Under the pieces are notes generated by a model, which was not told the DNA's origin, made no database searches, and saw only the letters and a program-made list of their open reading frames with translations. A program made the position numbers and the translations under genes. Source: Acidisoma sp965199065 (GTDB lineage: Bacteria > Pseudomonadota > Alphaproteobacteria > Acetobacterales > Acetobacteraceae). Taken from it: DNA of 64,000 nt. Shown piece after piece: positions 34,541-43,381 of the stretch (positions are counted from its first letter, which is position 1; each line of letters begins with the position of its first letter). The stretch lies in NCBI RefSeq assembly GCF_965199065.1, contig NZ_CBDAQN010000003.1, positions 806,001 to 870,000 on the forward strand. The letters run 5' to 3'.

Positions 34541-35829
34541 GACGAGGAAACCTCCGCGTTGTGGCCGGTCGTATTCCACCAGCCCTCGACCGCATGCTCG
34601 AACACCGCGCGCAGACCCTCATGACTGACCGCCTCGAAAGCATCCGTCAGGAAGGCGCGCACGAGCATCATGCGGGCAGCATCCGCGGGAATGCCGCGGC
34701 TGCGTAGATAGAACAACTGCTCGGGGTCGAGCGCGCCGACCGTCGCGCCATGGCTACACTTCACGTCGTCGGCGTAGATCTCCAGCTCCGGCTTACTGTT
34801 GATCTCGGCATCGGGCGAGAGCAGCAACGCCTGGTTCATCTGGTAGCCGTCAGTCTTCTGAGCGATGCGCGCGACCTCGATCCGGCCCTGGAAAACGGCG
34901 CGGGATTTGCCCGTCAACACGGACTTCACCGTCTGGCGCGAGGCGCAGTTCGGCGCATCATGCGCGATGGCGGTGGTGAAGTCGCTCAGCTGCGTGCCGC
35001 CCATGATCTGCGCGGCGTTGAGATGCACGGCCGCCTCCGGCCCACCAAGACGCGCGTGGATCTCCGTGCGGCCGAGACGGGCGCCAAGCGCCAGCGAAAA
35101 ACCGTCGTAGACGCCCTCGGCCGCGACATCGACATAGACCGTGCCGAGGTGGAAAGCCTCCTGCGAGTCCTGCTGCAAACGGCCATGCGTGAGATGGGCA
35201 CGCTCCGCAACCTCGATCTCGATGACCGGGTTGTTGAGGTATTCGCCCTCACCAGCCGACACCTCCAGCAGCACGAGCTTGGCGCCCACGCCCAGCCGCA
35301 GCCGATGGCGCGGATGGCTGCCGACGCGGCGATGCCGCCCGCTGGTGAGTTGCGCCAGCATCAGGAAGCCGCCGTCGAAACCGGCCGGCACGTCGATGAT
35401 CGCGCCATCCTCGGCGAGCATGGTGTTGAGCGCCACCAGCCGGTCCCGCGCCGGGCGCGCGAGCGTGCCAAAGGTGCCCTCGCCCGAAAACGAGCCAACC
35501 TCGATGTCTTGTGGCAATATGGAGAGTTCAGCGCAAAAGCGCCCGTCGACGAAGATTAGGCGGGGGCCAATCACAGCCGGGAGCAGCCCGATCAGGTGTG
35601 CGCCGAGATCCGGTCCGTCCAGCGCCTCGTGGAAGTCGAGGCCGGCAAGCGCGCGGATGTTGGTGTAGTGCCAGGCCTCGTCGCGCGGCGTGGGCCAGCC
35701 ACGCTCACGCAGCACCTCGGCAGCGGCGTCGCGTGCCGTCGCCGAGCCCGGCAGCTGCGCGCGAAGCCCGTCGTAGCGCGTCAGGAAGCCGGTCAGCGCC
35801 TCATCCGGCGTGTGAGTCGGGGCGCGCAT
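34537..35829 (-). CDS. sufD: Fe-S assembly protein SufD
   Basis: Scaffold partner of SufB and SufC, 430 residues, with the right-handed beta-helix C-terminal core. Recognisable C-terminal block: QTDGYQMNQALLLSPDAEI in two parts, then KCSHGATVGALDPEQLFYLRSRGIP, containing the conserved histidine. N-terminal RGWPTPRDEAWHYTNI is also diagnostic. It overlaps sufC by one base (TGATG) and sufS by four (ATGA). Confidence 0.95.
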   Translation of the reverse strand: MRAPTHTPDEALTGFLTRYDGLRAQLPGSATARDAAAEVLRERGWPTPRDEAWHYTNIRALAGLDFHEALDGPDLGAHLIGLLPAVIGPRLIFVDGRFCAELSILPQDIEVGSFSGEGTFGTLARPARDRLVALNTMLAEDGAIIDVPAGFDGGFLMLAQLTSGRHRRVGSHPRHRLRLGVGAKLVLLEVSAGEGEYLNNPVIEIEVAERAHLTHGRLQQDSQEAFHLGTVYVDVAAEGVYDGFSLALGARLGRTEIHARLGGPEAAVHLNAAQIMGGTQLSDFTTAIAHDAPNCASRQTVKSVLTGKSRAVFQGRIEVARIAQKTDGYQMNQALLLSPDAEINSKPELEIYADDVKCSHGATVGALDPEQLFYLRSRGIPADAARMMLVRAFLTDAFEAVSHEGLRAVFEHAVEGWWNTTGHNAEVSSS

Positions 35830-36596
35830 CAGGCGGCTTCCGCTGGCTCGCCGATGAGGCCGGCATAGCCGTGCGCTTCCAGCTCTTTGGCGAGTTCGGG
35901 GCCACCCGACCGCACGATGCGGCCCGATGCCAGAATGTGGACGCGATCCGGCACGATGTAGTCGAGCAGCCGCTGGTAATGCGTGATCACCAGCGCCGAG
36001 AAGTTCGGGCCGCGCTGCGCGTTGACGCCATCAGCCACGATTCGAAGGGCGTCGATGTCGAGCCCGCTATCCGTCTCGTCGAGGATCGCGAGACGCGGCT
36101 TCAATACCGCCATCTGCAACACCTCGTTGCGCTTCTTCTCGCCACCGGAGAAGCCGACGTTGACGTTGCGCTTCAGCATATCCTCCGACATTGCCAGAGC
36201 CTTCACCGAGGCACGGGCGAGCTTGAGGAACTGCACGGCGTCGAGTTCAGCCTCGCCCCGCGCGCGGCGGATGGAGTTCAAGGCCGTGCGCAGGAAATTG
36301 GCGTTGCCGACACCCGGCAGTTCGACAGGATACTGGAAGGCGAGGAACAGGCCGGCAGCCGCACGCTCCTCCGGTTCCATCGCCAGGATGTCCTGACCGA
36401 AGAAGGTCGCCGTGCCGCCAGTGACCTCATAACCCTCACGGCCGGACAGGACATAAGACAACGTCGATTTTCCGGCGCCGTTGGGGCCCATGACAGCATG
36501 AACCTCACCCTCGGGGATCGTGAGATCGATGCCCTTCAGGATTTCCTTGTCATCGATCGTCGCCGTCAGGCCTCTGATTTCCAGCATCTTGTCCAA
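35829..36596 (-). CDS. sufC: Fe-S assembly ATPase SufC
   Basis: ABC-type cytoplasmic ATPase of 255 residues driving the SufBCD scaffold. Walker A GPNGAGKSTLSYVL, signature region FSGGEKKRNEVLQMA and Walker B LAILDETDSGLD (the variant of SufC). The start at 36596 (MDKMLEIRG) or an ATG at 36587 (MLEIRG) are both possible. A hairpin in the 63-bp gap separates it from sufB. Confidence 0.95.
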   Translation of the reverse strand: MDKMLEIRGLTATIDDKEILKGIDLTIPEGEVHAVMGPNGAGKSTLSYVLSGREGYEVTGGTATFFGQDILAMEPEERAAAGLFLAFQYPVELPGVGNANFLRTALNSIRRARGEAELDAVQFLKLARASVKALAMSEDMLKRNVNVGFSGGEKKRNEVLQMAVLKPRLAILDETDSGLDIDALRIVADGVNAQRGPNFSALVITHYQRLLDYIVPDRVHILASGRIVRSGGPELAKELEAHGYAGLIGEPAEAA

Positions 36597-36621
36597 ACAG
36601 TCCTCAGTAGAAGCAAGCGAT

Positions 36622-36641
36622 GTTCTTTTTGGAAAAAGAAC
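36622..36641 (-). terminator. Hairpin between sufB and sufC
   Basis: Near-continuous palindrome: GTTCTTTTT / AAAAAGAAC, nine pairs around GG, 19 bp after the sufB stop and preceded on the minus strand by GAAAGTTTTTCG. It resembles the element after livF (AAGTTTTT, CG, A/T-rich stem). Inside an operon it may partly terminate or stabilise sufB mRNA. Confidence 0.5.
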
Positions 36642-36659
36642 GAAAAACTTTCATCTCGA

Positions 36660-38144
36660 TTAGCCGACGGAACCTTCGAGACTCACGGCGAGCAGCTTCT
36701 GCGCCTCGACCGCGAATTCCATCGGCAACTCCTTCAGCACGTCCTTGCAGAAGCCGTTGACGATGAGACCGACGGCGTCCTCCTGCGACAGCCCACGGCT
36801 GCGGCAATAGAACAACTGGTCCTCGGCGATTTTCGATGTCGTCGCCTCATGCTCGATCTTCGCAGTCGCGTTGCGGCTCTCGATGTAGGGCACCGTGTGC
36901 GCGCCACATTGATCGCCGATCAGCAGGCTGTCGCACTGGGTAAAGTTCCGCGCGTTCTGCGCCTTGGGCATCATCCGGACGAGGCCGCGATACGTGCTGT
37001 CCGAATGCCCGGCGCTGATCGTCTTGGCGATGATCGTGCTGTTCGTGTTGCGCCCGATGTGAATCATCTTCGTGCCGGTATCGGCCTGCTGATGATTGTT
37101 CGTGACCGCGACCGAGTAGAACTCGCCGACGCTGCCATCACCGATCAGGATGCACGACGGATACTTCCAGGTGATCGCGGAGCCCGTCTCGACCTGCGTC
37201 CAGCTGATGCGGCTGCGCGCACCACGGCAGGCGCCGCGCTTCGTCACGAAGTTGTAGATGCCGCCAAGACCGTTCGCATCGCCGGGGTACCAGTTCTGCA
37301 CCGTGCTGTACTTGATCTTCGCGTCGTCCATCGCGACGAGTTCAACAACTGCGGCGTGCAGCTGGTTCTCGTCCCGCATCGGCGCCGTGCAGCCTTCGAG
37401 GTAGCTGACCGACGCGCCGTCCTCGGCGATGATGAGCGTGCGCTCGAACTGCCCCGTATTCCGCGCATTGATGCGGAAATAGGTGGACAGCTCCATCGGA
37501 CACTTCACGCCCTTGGGGATGTAGACGAAGCTGCCATCGGTGAACACGGCCGAGTTCAGCGCGGCGAAGTAGTTGTCGCCCGCCGGCACGACACTGCCGA
37601 GATACTGCCGCACGAGATCGGGATGCTCACGCACCGCCTCGCTGATCGGGCAGAAGATCACGCCGGCCTTGGCGAGTGTCGCCTTGAAGGTGGTGGCGAC
37701 CGAGACGCTGTCGAACACCGCATCGACCGCCATCGGCAGACGGTCCTCGTCGCCGGGCTCGACGCCCGCCAGGATCGCCTGCTCCTTCAAAGGAATGCCG
37801 AGCTTCTCGTAGGTCCGGAGCAGTTCGGGATCGACCTCCTCCAGGCTCTTCGGACCACCACCACGCTTGGGCGCGGCATAGTAGTGGATGTCCTGGTAGT
37901 CGATGGTCGGATAGCCCGGCTTTGCCCAGTGCGGCTCCTCCATCGTCTGCCAAGCGTGAAACGCCTTCAGGCGCCACGCGAGCAGCCATTCAGGCTCGCC
38001 CTTGCGTTCCGAGATCAGCCGGATGGTGTCGTCGGTCAGGCCCTTGGGCGCCACATCCATCTCAAGGTCGGTTTCGAAGCCCCATTTGTAGGTGGAGCCG
38101 GTGACGGAGCGGACGGTCTCTAGGGTCTCTGCAACTGCTGGCAT
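36660..38144 (-). CDS. sufB: Fe-S assembly scaffold protein SufB
   Basis: Main scaffold subunit of SufBCD, 494 residues, the family length. Clear blocks: YKWGFETDLEMDVAPKG at the N terminus, then FVYIPKGVKCPMELSTYFRI, and the C-terminal HEATTSKIAEDQLFYCRSRGL. The cysteine in GACRGARSRISWTQVE and the conserved glutamates of the core are present. The ATG at 38144 (MPAVAETLE) lies 4 bp after the Rrf2 regulator stop, so the regulator leads the operon. Confidence 0.96.
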   Translation of the reverse strand: MPAVAETLETVRSVTGSTYKWGFETDLEMDVAPKGLTDDTIRLISERKGEPEWLLAWRLKAFHAWQTMEEPHWAKPGYPTIDYQDIHYYAAPKRGGGPKSLEEVDPELLRTYEKLGIPLKEQAILAGVEPGDEDRLPMAVDAVFDSVSVATTFKATLAKAGVIFCPISEAVREHPDLVRQYLGSVVPAGDNYFAALNSAVFTDGSFVYIPKGVKCPMELSTYFRINARNTGQFERTLIIAEDGASVSYLEGCTAPMRDENQLHAAVVELVAMDDAKIKYSTVQNWYPGDANGLGGIYNFVTKRGACRGARSRISWTQVETGSAITWKYPSCILIGDGSVGEFYSVAVTNNHQQADTGTKMIHIGRNTNSTIIAKTISAGHSDSTYRGLVRMMPKAQNARNFTQCDSLLIGDQCGAHTVPYIESRNATAKIEHEATTSKIAEDQLFYCRSRGLSQEDAVGLIVNGFCKDVLKELPMEFAVEAQKLLAVSLEGSVG

Positions 38145-38148
38145 GGCC

Positions 38149-38622
38149 TCACTCGACAAAAGCTGTAGTTGAAGCGGGAAGCGGGCGTTCCGGCACATGG
38201 TGCGCGGGAAGCGGGAAGAAAACAGGGGCGCGCATGTCGGCCAGGCTGATGGCGGACAATGCATCCTGGATGGCAGTGTTCACCGTGTCCCAGCGCCCCT
38301 TGACCGGGCAAAGTCTGGAAGCCTCACAGGCGGTCGACGAATGCTCGACGCAGGCGGTGAGAGCGATGGGACCGTCGATCGCCACGATGACTTCAGCAAT
38401 CGAGATTGTGGCGAGCGGGCGAGCAAGCCGGTAACCGCCCCGAGCACCACGTTGCGAGAGTACGAGGGCAGCCGCGGTCATGGTCTTGAGAACCTTGGCG
38501 ACGGTCGGCTCCGGCACGCCCGTGGCAGCCGCAATACCGCCCGAGGTCTGGATGCCGCTTTCTTCCGAAAGACGAACCAGCACCACAACCGCATAATCGG
38601 TCAGTTTCGACAGCTTCAGCAT
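38149..38622 (-). CDS. Rrf2-family regulator of the suf operon
   Basis: Fe-S-sensing winged-helix regulator of 157 residues, IscR/RirA-like. Winged helix: KLTDYAVVVLVRLSEESG, then VPEPTVAKVLKTMTAAALVLSQRGARGGY. Three cysteines (ACVEHSSTACEASRLC) probably ligate a cluster, spaced C-x7-C-x5-C. It sits first in Rrf2-sufB-sufC-sufD-sufS-sufT-sufA and likely represses the operon when clusters are sufficient. The 129-bp divergent gap to the ureohydrolase gene should hold its binding site, which I could not identify. Confidence 0.92.
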   Translation of the reverse strand: MLKLSKLTDYAVVVLVRLSEESGIQTSGGIAAATGVPEPTVAKVLKTMTAAALVLSQRGARGGYRLARPLATISIAEVIVAIDGPIALTACVEHSSTACEASRLCPVKGRWDTVNTAIQDALSAISLADMRAPVFFPLPAHHVPERPLPASTTAFVE

Positions 38623-38751
38623 GGGCCGAGTTCTACAGGCCCATTCCGGACCGCGCCAGTCCTCATTCGAAAGGCTGCCCTGACCTGCGACGCCGGTTGA
38701 ACGTTGAGGCTCAACTCTCTACCGAGGATCGGGCGTGGGGAGGACAGGATC

Positions 38752-39858
38752 ATGGCGGATGACGATGGGGATGCGAACCTGCGGCGGCTGCGGGACAAGT
38801 ATGCCGGACTGAGCGGCGGGCACGTATTCGACCCTCATTTCAAGGACATCGCGTCGAAGACGATCAGCGCGGATGGCCGCCGCAAGCTGCCCTACTCGGA
38901 CCCCGCGACCTTCCTCAACGCCCCTTATCGCCAGAACGCCTTCGGGACGCTGGAGGGGTTCGCCGACCTCGATGTCGCGCTGATCGGCGTGCCTATGGAC
39001 CTCGGCGTCACCAACCGCAGCGGCTGCCGCCTCGGGCCGCGCGCCGTGCGGGCGGTCGAACGGATCGGACCCTACGAGCATGTGCTGAGGGTCGCGCCGC
39101 AGGCCATGCTGCGCGTGGCGGATGTGGGCGATGTGCCGCTGCGATCGCGCTATAGCCTCGAAAGCTGCCACGAGGATATCGAGACGGCGCTGCGGAGCGT
39201 GGTGCAGGCGGGCGTGATACCGCTGTCGGTCGGCGGCGACCACTCGATGACCCAGGCGATCCTGCGGGCTGTCGGCGAGACGCGGCCGGTCGGGCTCATC
39301 CATATCGATGCCCATGCGGACACCGCGGGCTCCTACGAGGGGTCGCGCTTCCATCACGGCGGGCCGTTCCGGCATGCAGTCCTGGACGGCATGGTCGATC
39401 CAAGGCGGACGCTGCAGATCGGCATCCGGGGCACCGCCGAATATCTCTACGAGTTCTCGACCGACAGCGGGATGACCGTCGTCCATGCCGAGGAGGTCGA
39501 GGAACACGGCATGCGGCACTACGTGGAGGTCGCTCGGCGGCTGGCGGGCGACGGGCCGGTCTACGTGTCGTTCGATATAGATTCGATCGATCCGGGGTTC
39601 GCGCCGGGCACCGGCACGCCGGAGGTCGGCGGGCTCATGCCGCGCGAGGTGCTGACGCTGCTGCGGGGGCTGCGAGGGCTCGACATCATCGGCGGCGACG
39701 TGGTGGAGGTCGCCCCGCAATACGACGCGACCAGCAACACGGCGCAGATCGCGGCTCAGGTGCTGTTCGAGATGCTGTGCCTGGTGGCGGTGCGGGAGAG
39801 GCCGTCGATCGAGCACCCGTCGGGTTCATTACAAAGGCGTCACGTAGAGGACGCTTGA
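38752..39858 (+). CDS. Agmatinase-family ureohydrolase
   Basis: Mn-dependent hydrolase of 368 residues releasing urea from a guanidino compound. All metal motifs are present: GGDHS, HIDAHAD and SFDIDSIDPGFAPGTGTPE. The N-terminal extension (LSGGHVFDPHFKDIA and FLNAPYRQN) resembles guanidinobutyrase or guanidinopropionase-type enzymes more than short agmatinases, but the substrate cannot be fixed. GGGAGGACAGG precedes the ATG at 38752. It is divergent from the suf regulator; a hairpin overlaps its stop. Confidence 0.88.
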   Translation: MADDDGDANLRRLRDKYAGLSGGHVFDPHFKDIASKTISADGRRKLPYSDPATFLNAPYRQNAFGTLEGFADLDVALIGVPMDLGVTNRSGCRLGPRAVRAVERIGPYEHVLRVAPQAMLRVADVGDVPLRSRYSLESCHEDIETALRSVVQAGVIPLSVGGDHSMTQAILRAVGETRPVGLIHIDAHADTAGSYEGSRFHHGGPFRHAVLDGMVDPRRTLQIGIRGTAEYLYEFSTDSGMTVVHAEEVEEHGMRHYVEVARRLAGDGPVYVSFDIDSIDPGFAPGTGTPEVGGLMPREVLTLLRGLRGLDIIGGDVVEVAPQYDATSNTAQIAAQVLFEMLCLVAVRERPSIEHPSGSLQRRHVEDA

Positions 39859-39867
39859 AAAGCGTCC
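39849..39867 (+). terminator. Hairpin overlapping the ureohydrolase stop codon
   Basis: Perfect 8-bp stem GGACGCTT / AAGCGTCC with a GAA loop; the TGA stop begins at the last base of the left arm. A G/C-rich stretch, not U, follows. Probably a 3'-end structure. Confidence 0.45.
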
Positions 39868-39890
39868 CGGCGGCGGTCAATCTACCATTC

Positions 39891-40247
39891 ATGATCGAAC
39901 GTCGCCCCTTTGACATCGATATGCGTCCCGATGGAACGTTTGTGGACGCTAACCGCCAGACGCGGCCGCCGGGCTGGGTGCCGCCACGCAGCGGCGCCCT
40001 GACGAAAGGCTTCGCCCTCGCCGCCGTAATATTCGGGTCGGTCGTCGTTGCCGGGTTGGCACTGTCGCTTGCCCTGGTGCTCGTTCCCGTGGCGATCGGC
40101 GCGGCGCTGCTGGGTTATGTGGCGCTTCGCGTCCAACTCTGGCGGATGCGCCGGAGCGGCATGACGGTCGATAGCCTGCGAGGCAACTTCGCGCCCATCA
40201 TGGCTCAATTCGAGGCTGTGCTGAGGAGCCGGCGCCCCCGCCGCTGA
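39891..40247 (+). CDS. Small two-helix membrane protein of unknown function
   Basis: Product of 118 residues. An N-terminal soluble stretch (MIERRPFDIDMRPDGTFVDA) is followed by a proline-rich segment, a long hydrophobic region that can form two helices (ALAAVIFGSVVVAGLALSLA and LVPVAIGAALLGYVAL), and a basic amphipathic tail ending RSRRPRR. The ATG at 39891 lies 32 bp after the ureohydrolase stop. I recognise no family; the codon usage looks like neighbouring genes, so it is probably real. Confidence 0.65.
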   Translation: MIERRPFDIDMRPDGTFVDANRQTRPPGWVPPRSGALTKGFALAAVIFGSVVVAGLALSLALVLVPVAIGAALLGYVALRVQLWRMRRSGMTVDSLRGNFAPIMAQFEAVLRSRRPRR

Positions 40248-40266
40248 AGCAGCGGAGGCGGTTTCG

Positions 40267-41661
40267 TCAGAGCGCCTTTAGGATCTGCTCCACCATCTTC
40301 TTGGCGTCGCCGAACAGCATCATCGTGTTGTCCTTGAAGAACAGCGGGTTCTCGACGCCGGCATAGCCCGAACCCATCCCGCGCTTGAGGAACAACACGG
40401 TCTTGGCCTTGTCGACCTCCAGGATCGGCATGCCGTAGATCGGCGAACTCTTGTCCGTCTTGGCGGCCGGGTTGGTCACGTCGTTGGCGCCGATCACGAA
40501 GGCCACGTCCGCCTGACCGAATTCGGCGTTGATGTCCTCAAGCTCGAAAACGTCGTCATAGGGGACGTTCGCCTCGGCGAGCAGCACGTTCATGTGGCCG
40601 GGCATGCGCCCCGCCACCGGATGAATGGCGTAGCGCACCTGCACACCCTCCTCCTTCAGCCGGTCCGCCATCTCCCGCAGCGCGTGCTGCGCCTGGGCGA
40701 CCGCCATGCCGTAGCCCGGGACGATGATGACCTGCCCGGCGTTCTTCATGATGAAGGCAGCGTCGTCGGCGGCGCCCTGCTTCACCGGCCGCGTCTCGAC
40801 CTCGCCGGTCGCCGCCGCCGTTTCGCCGCCGAAGCCGCCGAGGATGACGGAGATGAAGCTGCGGTTCATCGCCGAGCACATGATGTAGCTGAGGATGGCG
40901 CCGGACGAGCCGACAAGCGCCCCGGTGATGATCAGCGCGAGGTTGCCGAGGGTGAAGCCGATGCCGGCGGCGGCCCAGCCGGAATAGGAGTTCAGCATCG
41001 AAACGACGACGGGCATGTCGGCGCCGCCGATGGGGATGATGATGAGCCCGCCCAGCGAGAGCGCCGCGATCACGATCAGCCAGAAGAAGAAATGCGACTG
41101 GGTCACGATGAAGAGGATGACCAGCAGCACCAACGCAGCGGCGAGGCCCGCGTTGATGACATGCCGTTGCGGCAGCATGATCGGGCGGCCGGACATGTTG
41201 CCGTTGAGCTTGGCGAAGGCGATGACCGAGCCGGTGAAGGTCACCGCGCCAATGGCGAGGCCGATCGACATCTCGACCAGCGAGCCGCTGTCGATGTGGC
41301 CGGGAAAGCCGATGCCGAAGGCCTGTGGCGCGTAGCTCGCGGCGGCGGCGACGCAAACGGCGGCGAGGCCGACGCCCGAATGGAAGGCGGCTACCAACTG
41401 CGGCATGGCGGTCATCTCGACCCGGCGGGCGACGACGGCGCCGATGCTGCCGCCGATCGCGAGGCCGAGCACGACCAGCACCCAGCCGCCGAAGCCGTGC
41501 GGCGCTGCGGCGGCGAGCGTGGTGATGATGGCGATGGCCATGCCGGCCATGCCCATCCGGTTGCCGCGCCGCGACGAACTCGGCGAGGACAGGCCGCGAA
41601 GCGCCAGGATGAACAGGATGGCGGAAACGAGGTAGAGAAGCTGGGCGAGATCCAGGGACAT
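40267..41661 (-). CDS. pntB: NAD(P) transhydrogenase subunit beta
   Basis: Membrane and NADP(H)-binding subunit, 464 residues, of the proton-translocating transhydrogenase making NADPH from NADH at the expense of proton motive force. N-terminal helices (about nine) lead into the soluble dIII domain with VIIVPGYGMAVAQAQHA, AGRMPGHMNVLLAEA and the C-terminal FVIGANDVTNPAA, KRGMGSGYAGVENPLF. The ATG at 41661 is 8 bp after pntA2. The much longer frame reading back to 42261 is not coding. Confidence 0.96.
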   Translation of the reverse strand: MSLDLAQLLYLVSAILFILALRGLSSPSSSRRGNRMGMAGMAIAIITTLAAAAPHGFGGWVLVVLGLAIGGSIGAVVARRVEMTAMPQLVAAFHSGVGLAAVCVAAAASYAPQAFGIGFPGHIDSGSLVEMSIGLAIGAVTFTGSVIAFAKLNGNMSGRPIMLPQRHVINAGLAAALVLLVILFIVTQSHFFFWLIVIAALSLGGLIIIPIGGADMPVVVSMLNSYSGWAAAGIGFTLGNLALIITGALVGSSGAILSYIMCSAMNRSFISVILGGFGGETAAATGEVETRPVKQGAADDAAFIMKNAGQVIIVPGYGMAVAQAQHALREMADRLKEEGVQVRYAIHPVAGRMPGHMNVLLAEANVPYDDVFELEDINAEFGQADVAFVIGANDVTNPAAKTDKSSPIYGMPILEVDKAKTVLFLKRGMGSGYAGVENPLFFKDNTMMLFGDAKKMVEQILKAL

Positions 41662-41669
41662 GATGGCGC

Positions 41670-42062
41670 TCAGTGCTTCTTGGGCGTCATGGAGGCGCGC
41701 GGCCGATACATCGCCAGCATGCGCTGGGTGACCAGGAAGCCGCCGAAGATGTTGATCGAGGCCAGGATGAGGGCGATGAAGCCGAAGAAGCGTGCGACGC
41801 CGGAGTGGCCGCCGAGCACGCTGTGCATCGAGACCCCGACTGCCAGCAGGGCGCCGACGACGATCACGGAGGAGATGGCGTTCGTCACCGCCATCAGGGG
41901 CGTGTGCAACGCCGGGGTGACAGACCACACGACGTAATAGCCCACGAAGATCGCCAGCACGAAGATCGCGAAGCGGAAGACGAACGGGTCGACGAGCCCC
42001 CCGCTGATCGTATGGGCAGCGACACCTGCGCCCGTCGCCACCACATCGGCATTCTGATTCAT
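41670..42062 (-). CDS. NAD(P) transhydrogenase alpha subunit, membrane part (PntA2)
   Basis: Integral membrane part of the split alpha subunit, 130 residues, with about four helices. Diagnostic: TPLMAVTNAISSVIVVGAL and NIFGGFLVTQRMLAMY. In alphaproteobacteria the alpha subunit is commonly split into a soluble PntA1 and this PntA2. It lies between pntA1 and pntB. Confidence 0.95.
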   Translation of the reverse strand: MNQNADVVATGAGVAAHTISGGLVDPFVFRFAIFVLAIFVGYYVVWSVTPALHTPLMAVTNAISSVIVVGALLAVGVSMHSVLGGHSGVARFFGFIALILASINIFGGFLVTQRMLAMYRPRASMTPKKH

Positions 42063-42112
42063 GGAGTATCCCTTGAGGTTCGCCGTCTTGCGCGGCGTCG
42101 GTGCATGAAGTC

Positions 42113-42138
42113 GGGGCTTGAAGCGGGGGCTTGAAGCG
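42113..42138. repeat. Tandem 13-bp duplication between pntA1 and pntA2
   Basis: Two exact head-to-tail copies of GGGGCTTGAAGCG, preceded by a partial copy (ATGAAGTC), in the 86-bp gap between pntA1 and pntA2. It adds untranslated length between subunit genes of one enzyme; no other function is evident. Confidence 0.7.
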
Positions 42139-42148
42139 GGACGGCGGA

Positions 42149-43285
42149 TCAGGCGGCGGTCTTGAAATTCGGATGAACGACAGCGCCGTCGCGGGTGAGC
42201 AGTGTCGCACGCACGAGTTCGTCGTCCCAGTTCGGGCTGATCGCCTTCGTGGTCTTGTCAATCAGCGTCTCGACGAAGTTGAGCAGGTTGCGGGCGTAAA
42301 GCGCGGAGGCCGAGGCGGCGATCCGACCCGCCGTATTGCTGTGACCGAGGATGCGGACACCGTTCGAGGTCTCGATCTCCTGGCCGGCCACCGCACCCTC
42401 GACGTTGCCGCCACGCTCGACGGCGAGGTCGACGATGACCGAGCCCGACCGCATGGACGCGACCATCCCGGCGTTGATGAGGCGCGGAGCCGGGCGGCCG
42501 GGGATCAGCGCCGTGGTGATGACGATGTCCTGCTTCTTGATGTGCTCCGCGACGAGAGCGGCCTGTTTGGCCTGATATTCGGGCGACATCGGCTTGGCGT
42601 AGCCGGCGGCACTCTCGGCCTGCTTGAACTCATCATCCTCGACGGCCACGAACTTGGCCCCGAGGGACGCGACCTGTTCCTTCGCCGCCGGGCGCACATC
42701 GGTCGCGGTGACGATGGCGCCGAGACGCCGTGCGGTCGCAATCGCCTGCAGCCCTGCGACGCCCGCGCCCATCACGAAGATCCTGGCTGCGGGCACGGTG
42801 CCGGCAGCCGTCATCATCATCGGCAGAGCCCGGCCGTAGCTGGCGGAGGCGTCGATGACGGCGCGGTAGCCGGCAAGATTGGCCTGAGAGGACAGCACAT
42901 CCATGCTTTGCGCGCGGGTGATGCGCGGCATGAGTTCCATCGAGAAGGCGCTGATGCGGGCGGCGGCAATCTGCTCGAGCGCCGTCGACTGGCCGTAAGG
43001 GTCGAGGATGCCGATGAGGAGGGCGCCGGCAGGGTAGGTGCTCAACTCCTCCGGCGTCGGCCGTCGCACCTTCAGGATGATCTCCGCGCCAGCCGCAACT
43101 TCGGCTTGGTCCCGCAACTCCGCGCCGGAGGCGGCATAGTCCGCATCGGGGATACCGGATTTCCGGCCCGCCCCGTGGGCAACGACCACCGTGGCACCGA
43201 GCTTGACGAGTTTGCCCACCGTTTCCGGCGTGACCGCGACGCGAGTTTCATCGTCATCGATTTCGGCGGGTATCGCTATACGCAT
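42149..43285 (-). CDS. NAD(P) transhydrogenase alpha subunit, soluble NAD-binding part (PntA1)
   Basis: Soluble dI domain binding NAD(H), 378 residues. Start MRIAIPAEIDDDETRVAVTP is typical of the alanine dehydrogenase/PNT fold; the nucleotide fold is IFVMGAGVAGLQAIATARRLGA; RGGNVEGAVAGQ and GHSNTAGRIAAS follow. The ATG at 43285 is chosen over the long open leader. First gene of pntA1-pntA2-pntB; it is divergent from a LysE exporter with a 96-bp gap containing an AACTTCT / AGAAGTT inverted repeat. Confidence 0.95.
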   Translation of the reverse strand: MRIAIPAEIDDDETRVAVTPETVGKLVKLGATVVVAHGAGRKSGIPDADYAASGAELRDQAEVAAGAEIILKVRRPTPEELSTYPAGALLIGILDPYGQSTALEQIAAARISAFSMELMPRITRAQSMDVLSSQANLAGYRAVIDASASYGRALPMMMTAAGTVPAARIFVMGAGVAGLQAIATARRLGAIVTATDVRPAAKEQVASLGAKFVAVEDDEFKQAESAAGYAKPMSPEYQAKQAALVAEHIKKQDIVITTALIPGRPAPRLINAGMVASMRSGSVIVDLAVERGGNVEGAVAGQEIETSNGVRILGHSNTAGRIAASASALYARNLLNFVETLIDKTTKAISPNWDDELVRATLLTRDGAVVHPNFKTAA

Positions 43286-43381
43286 GGGTCGTTGGTCCCC
43301 AACTTCTTTTGTGGGGATACTAGGCCAGAAGTTTTTGCTTGGCGACTGCCTCTCGGCTGCGGCCCGTGCAATGCTTTCGGA

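Noticed and set aside
35511..38123. 870-residue open frame on the plus strand across sufD, sufC and sufB
   Set aside because: Antisense shadow; the minus-strand frames carry all family motifs and the ATGA/TGATG overlaps.
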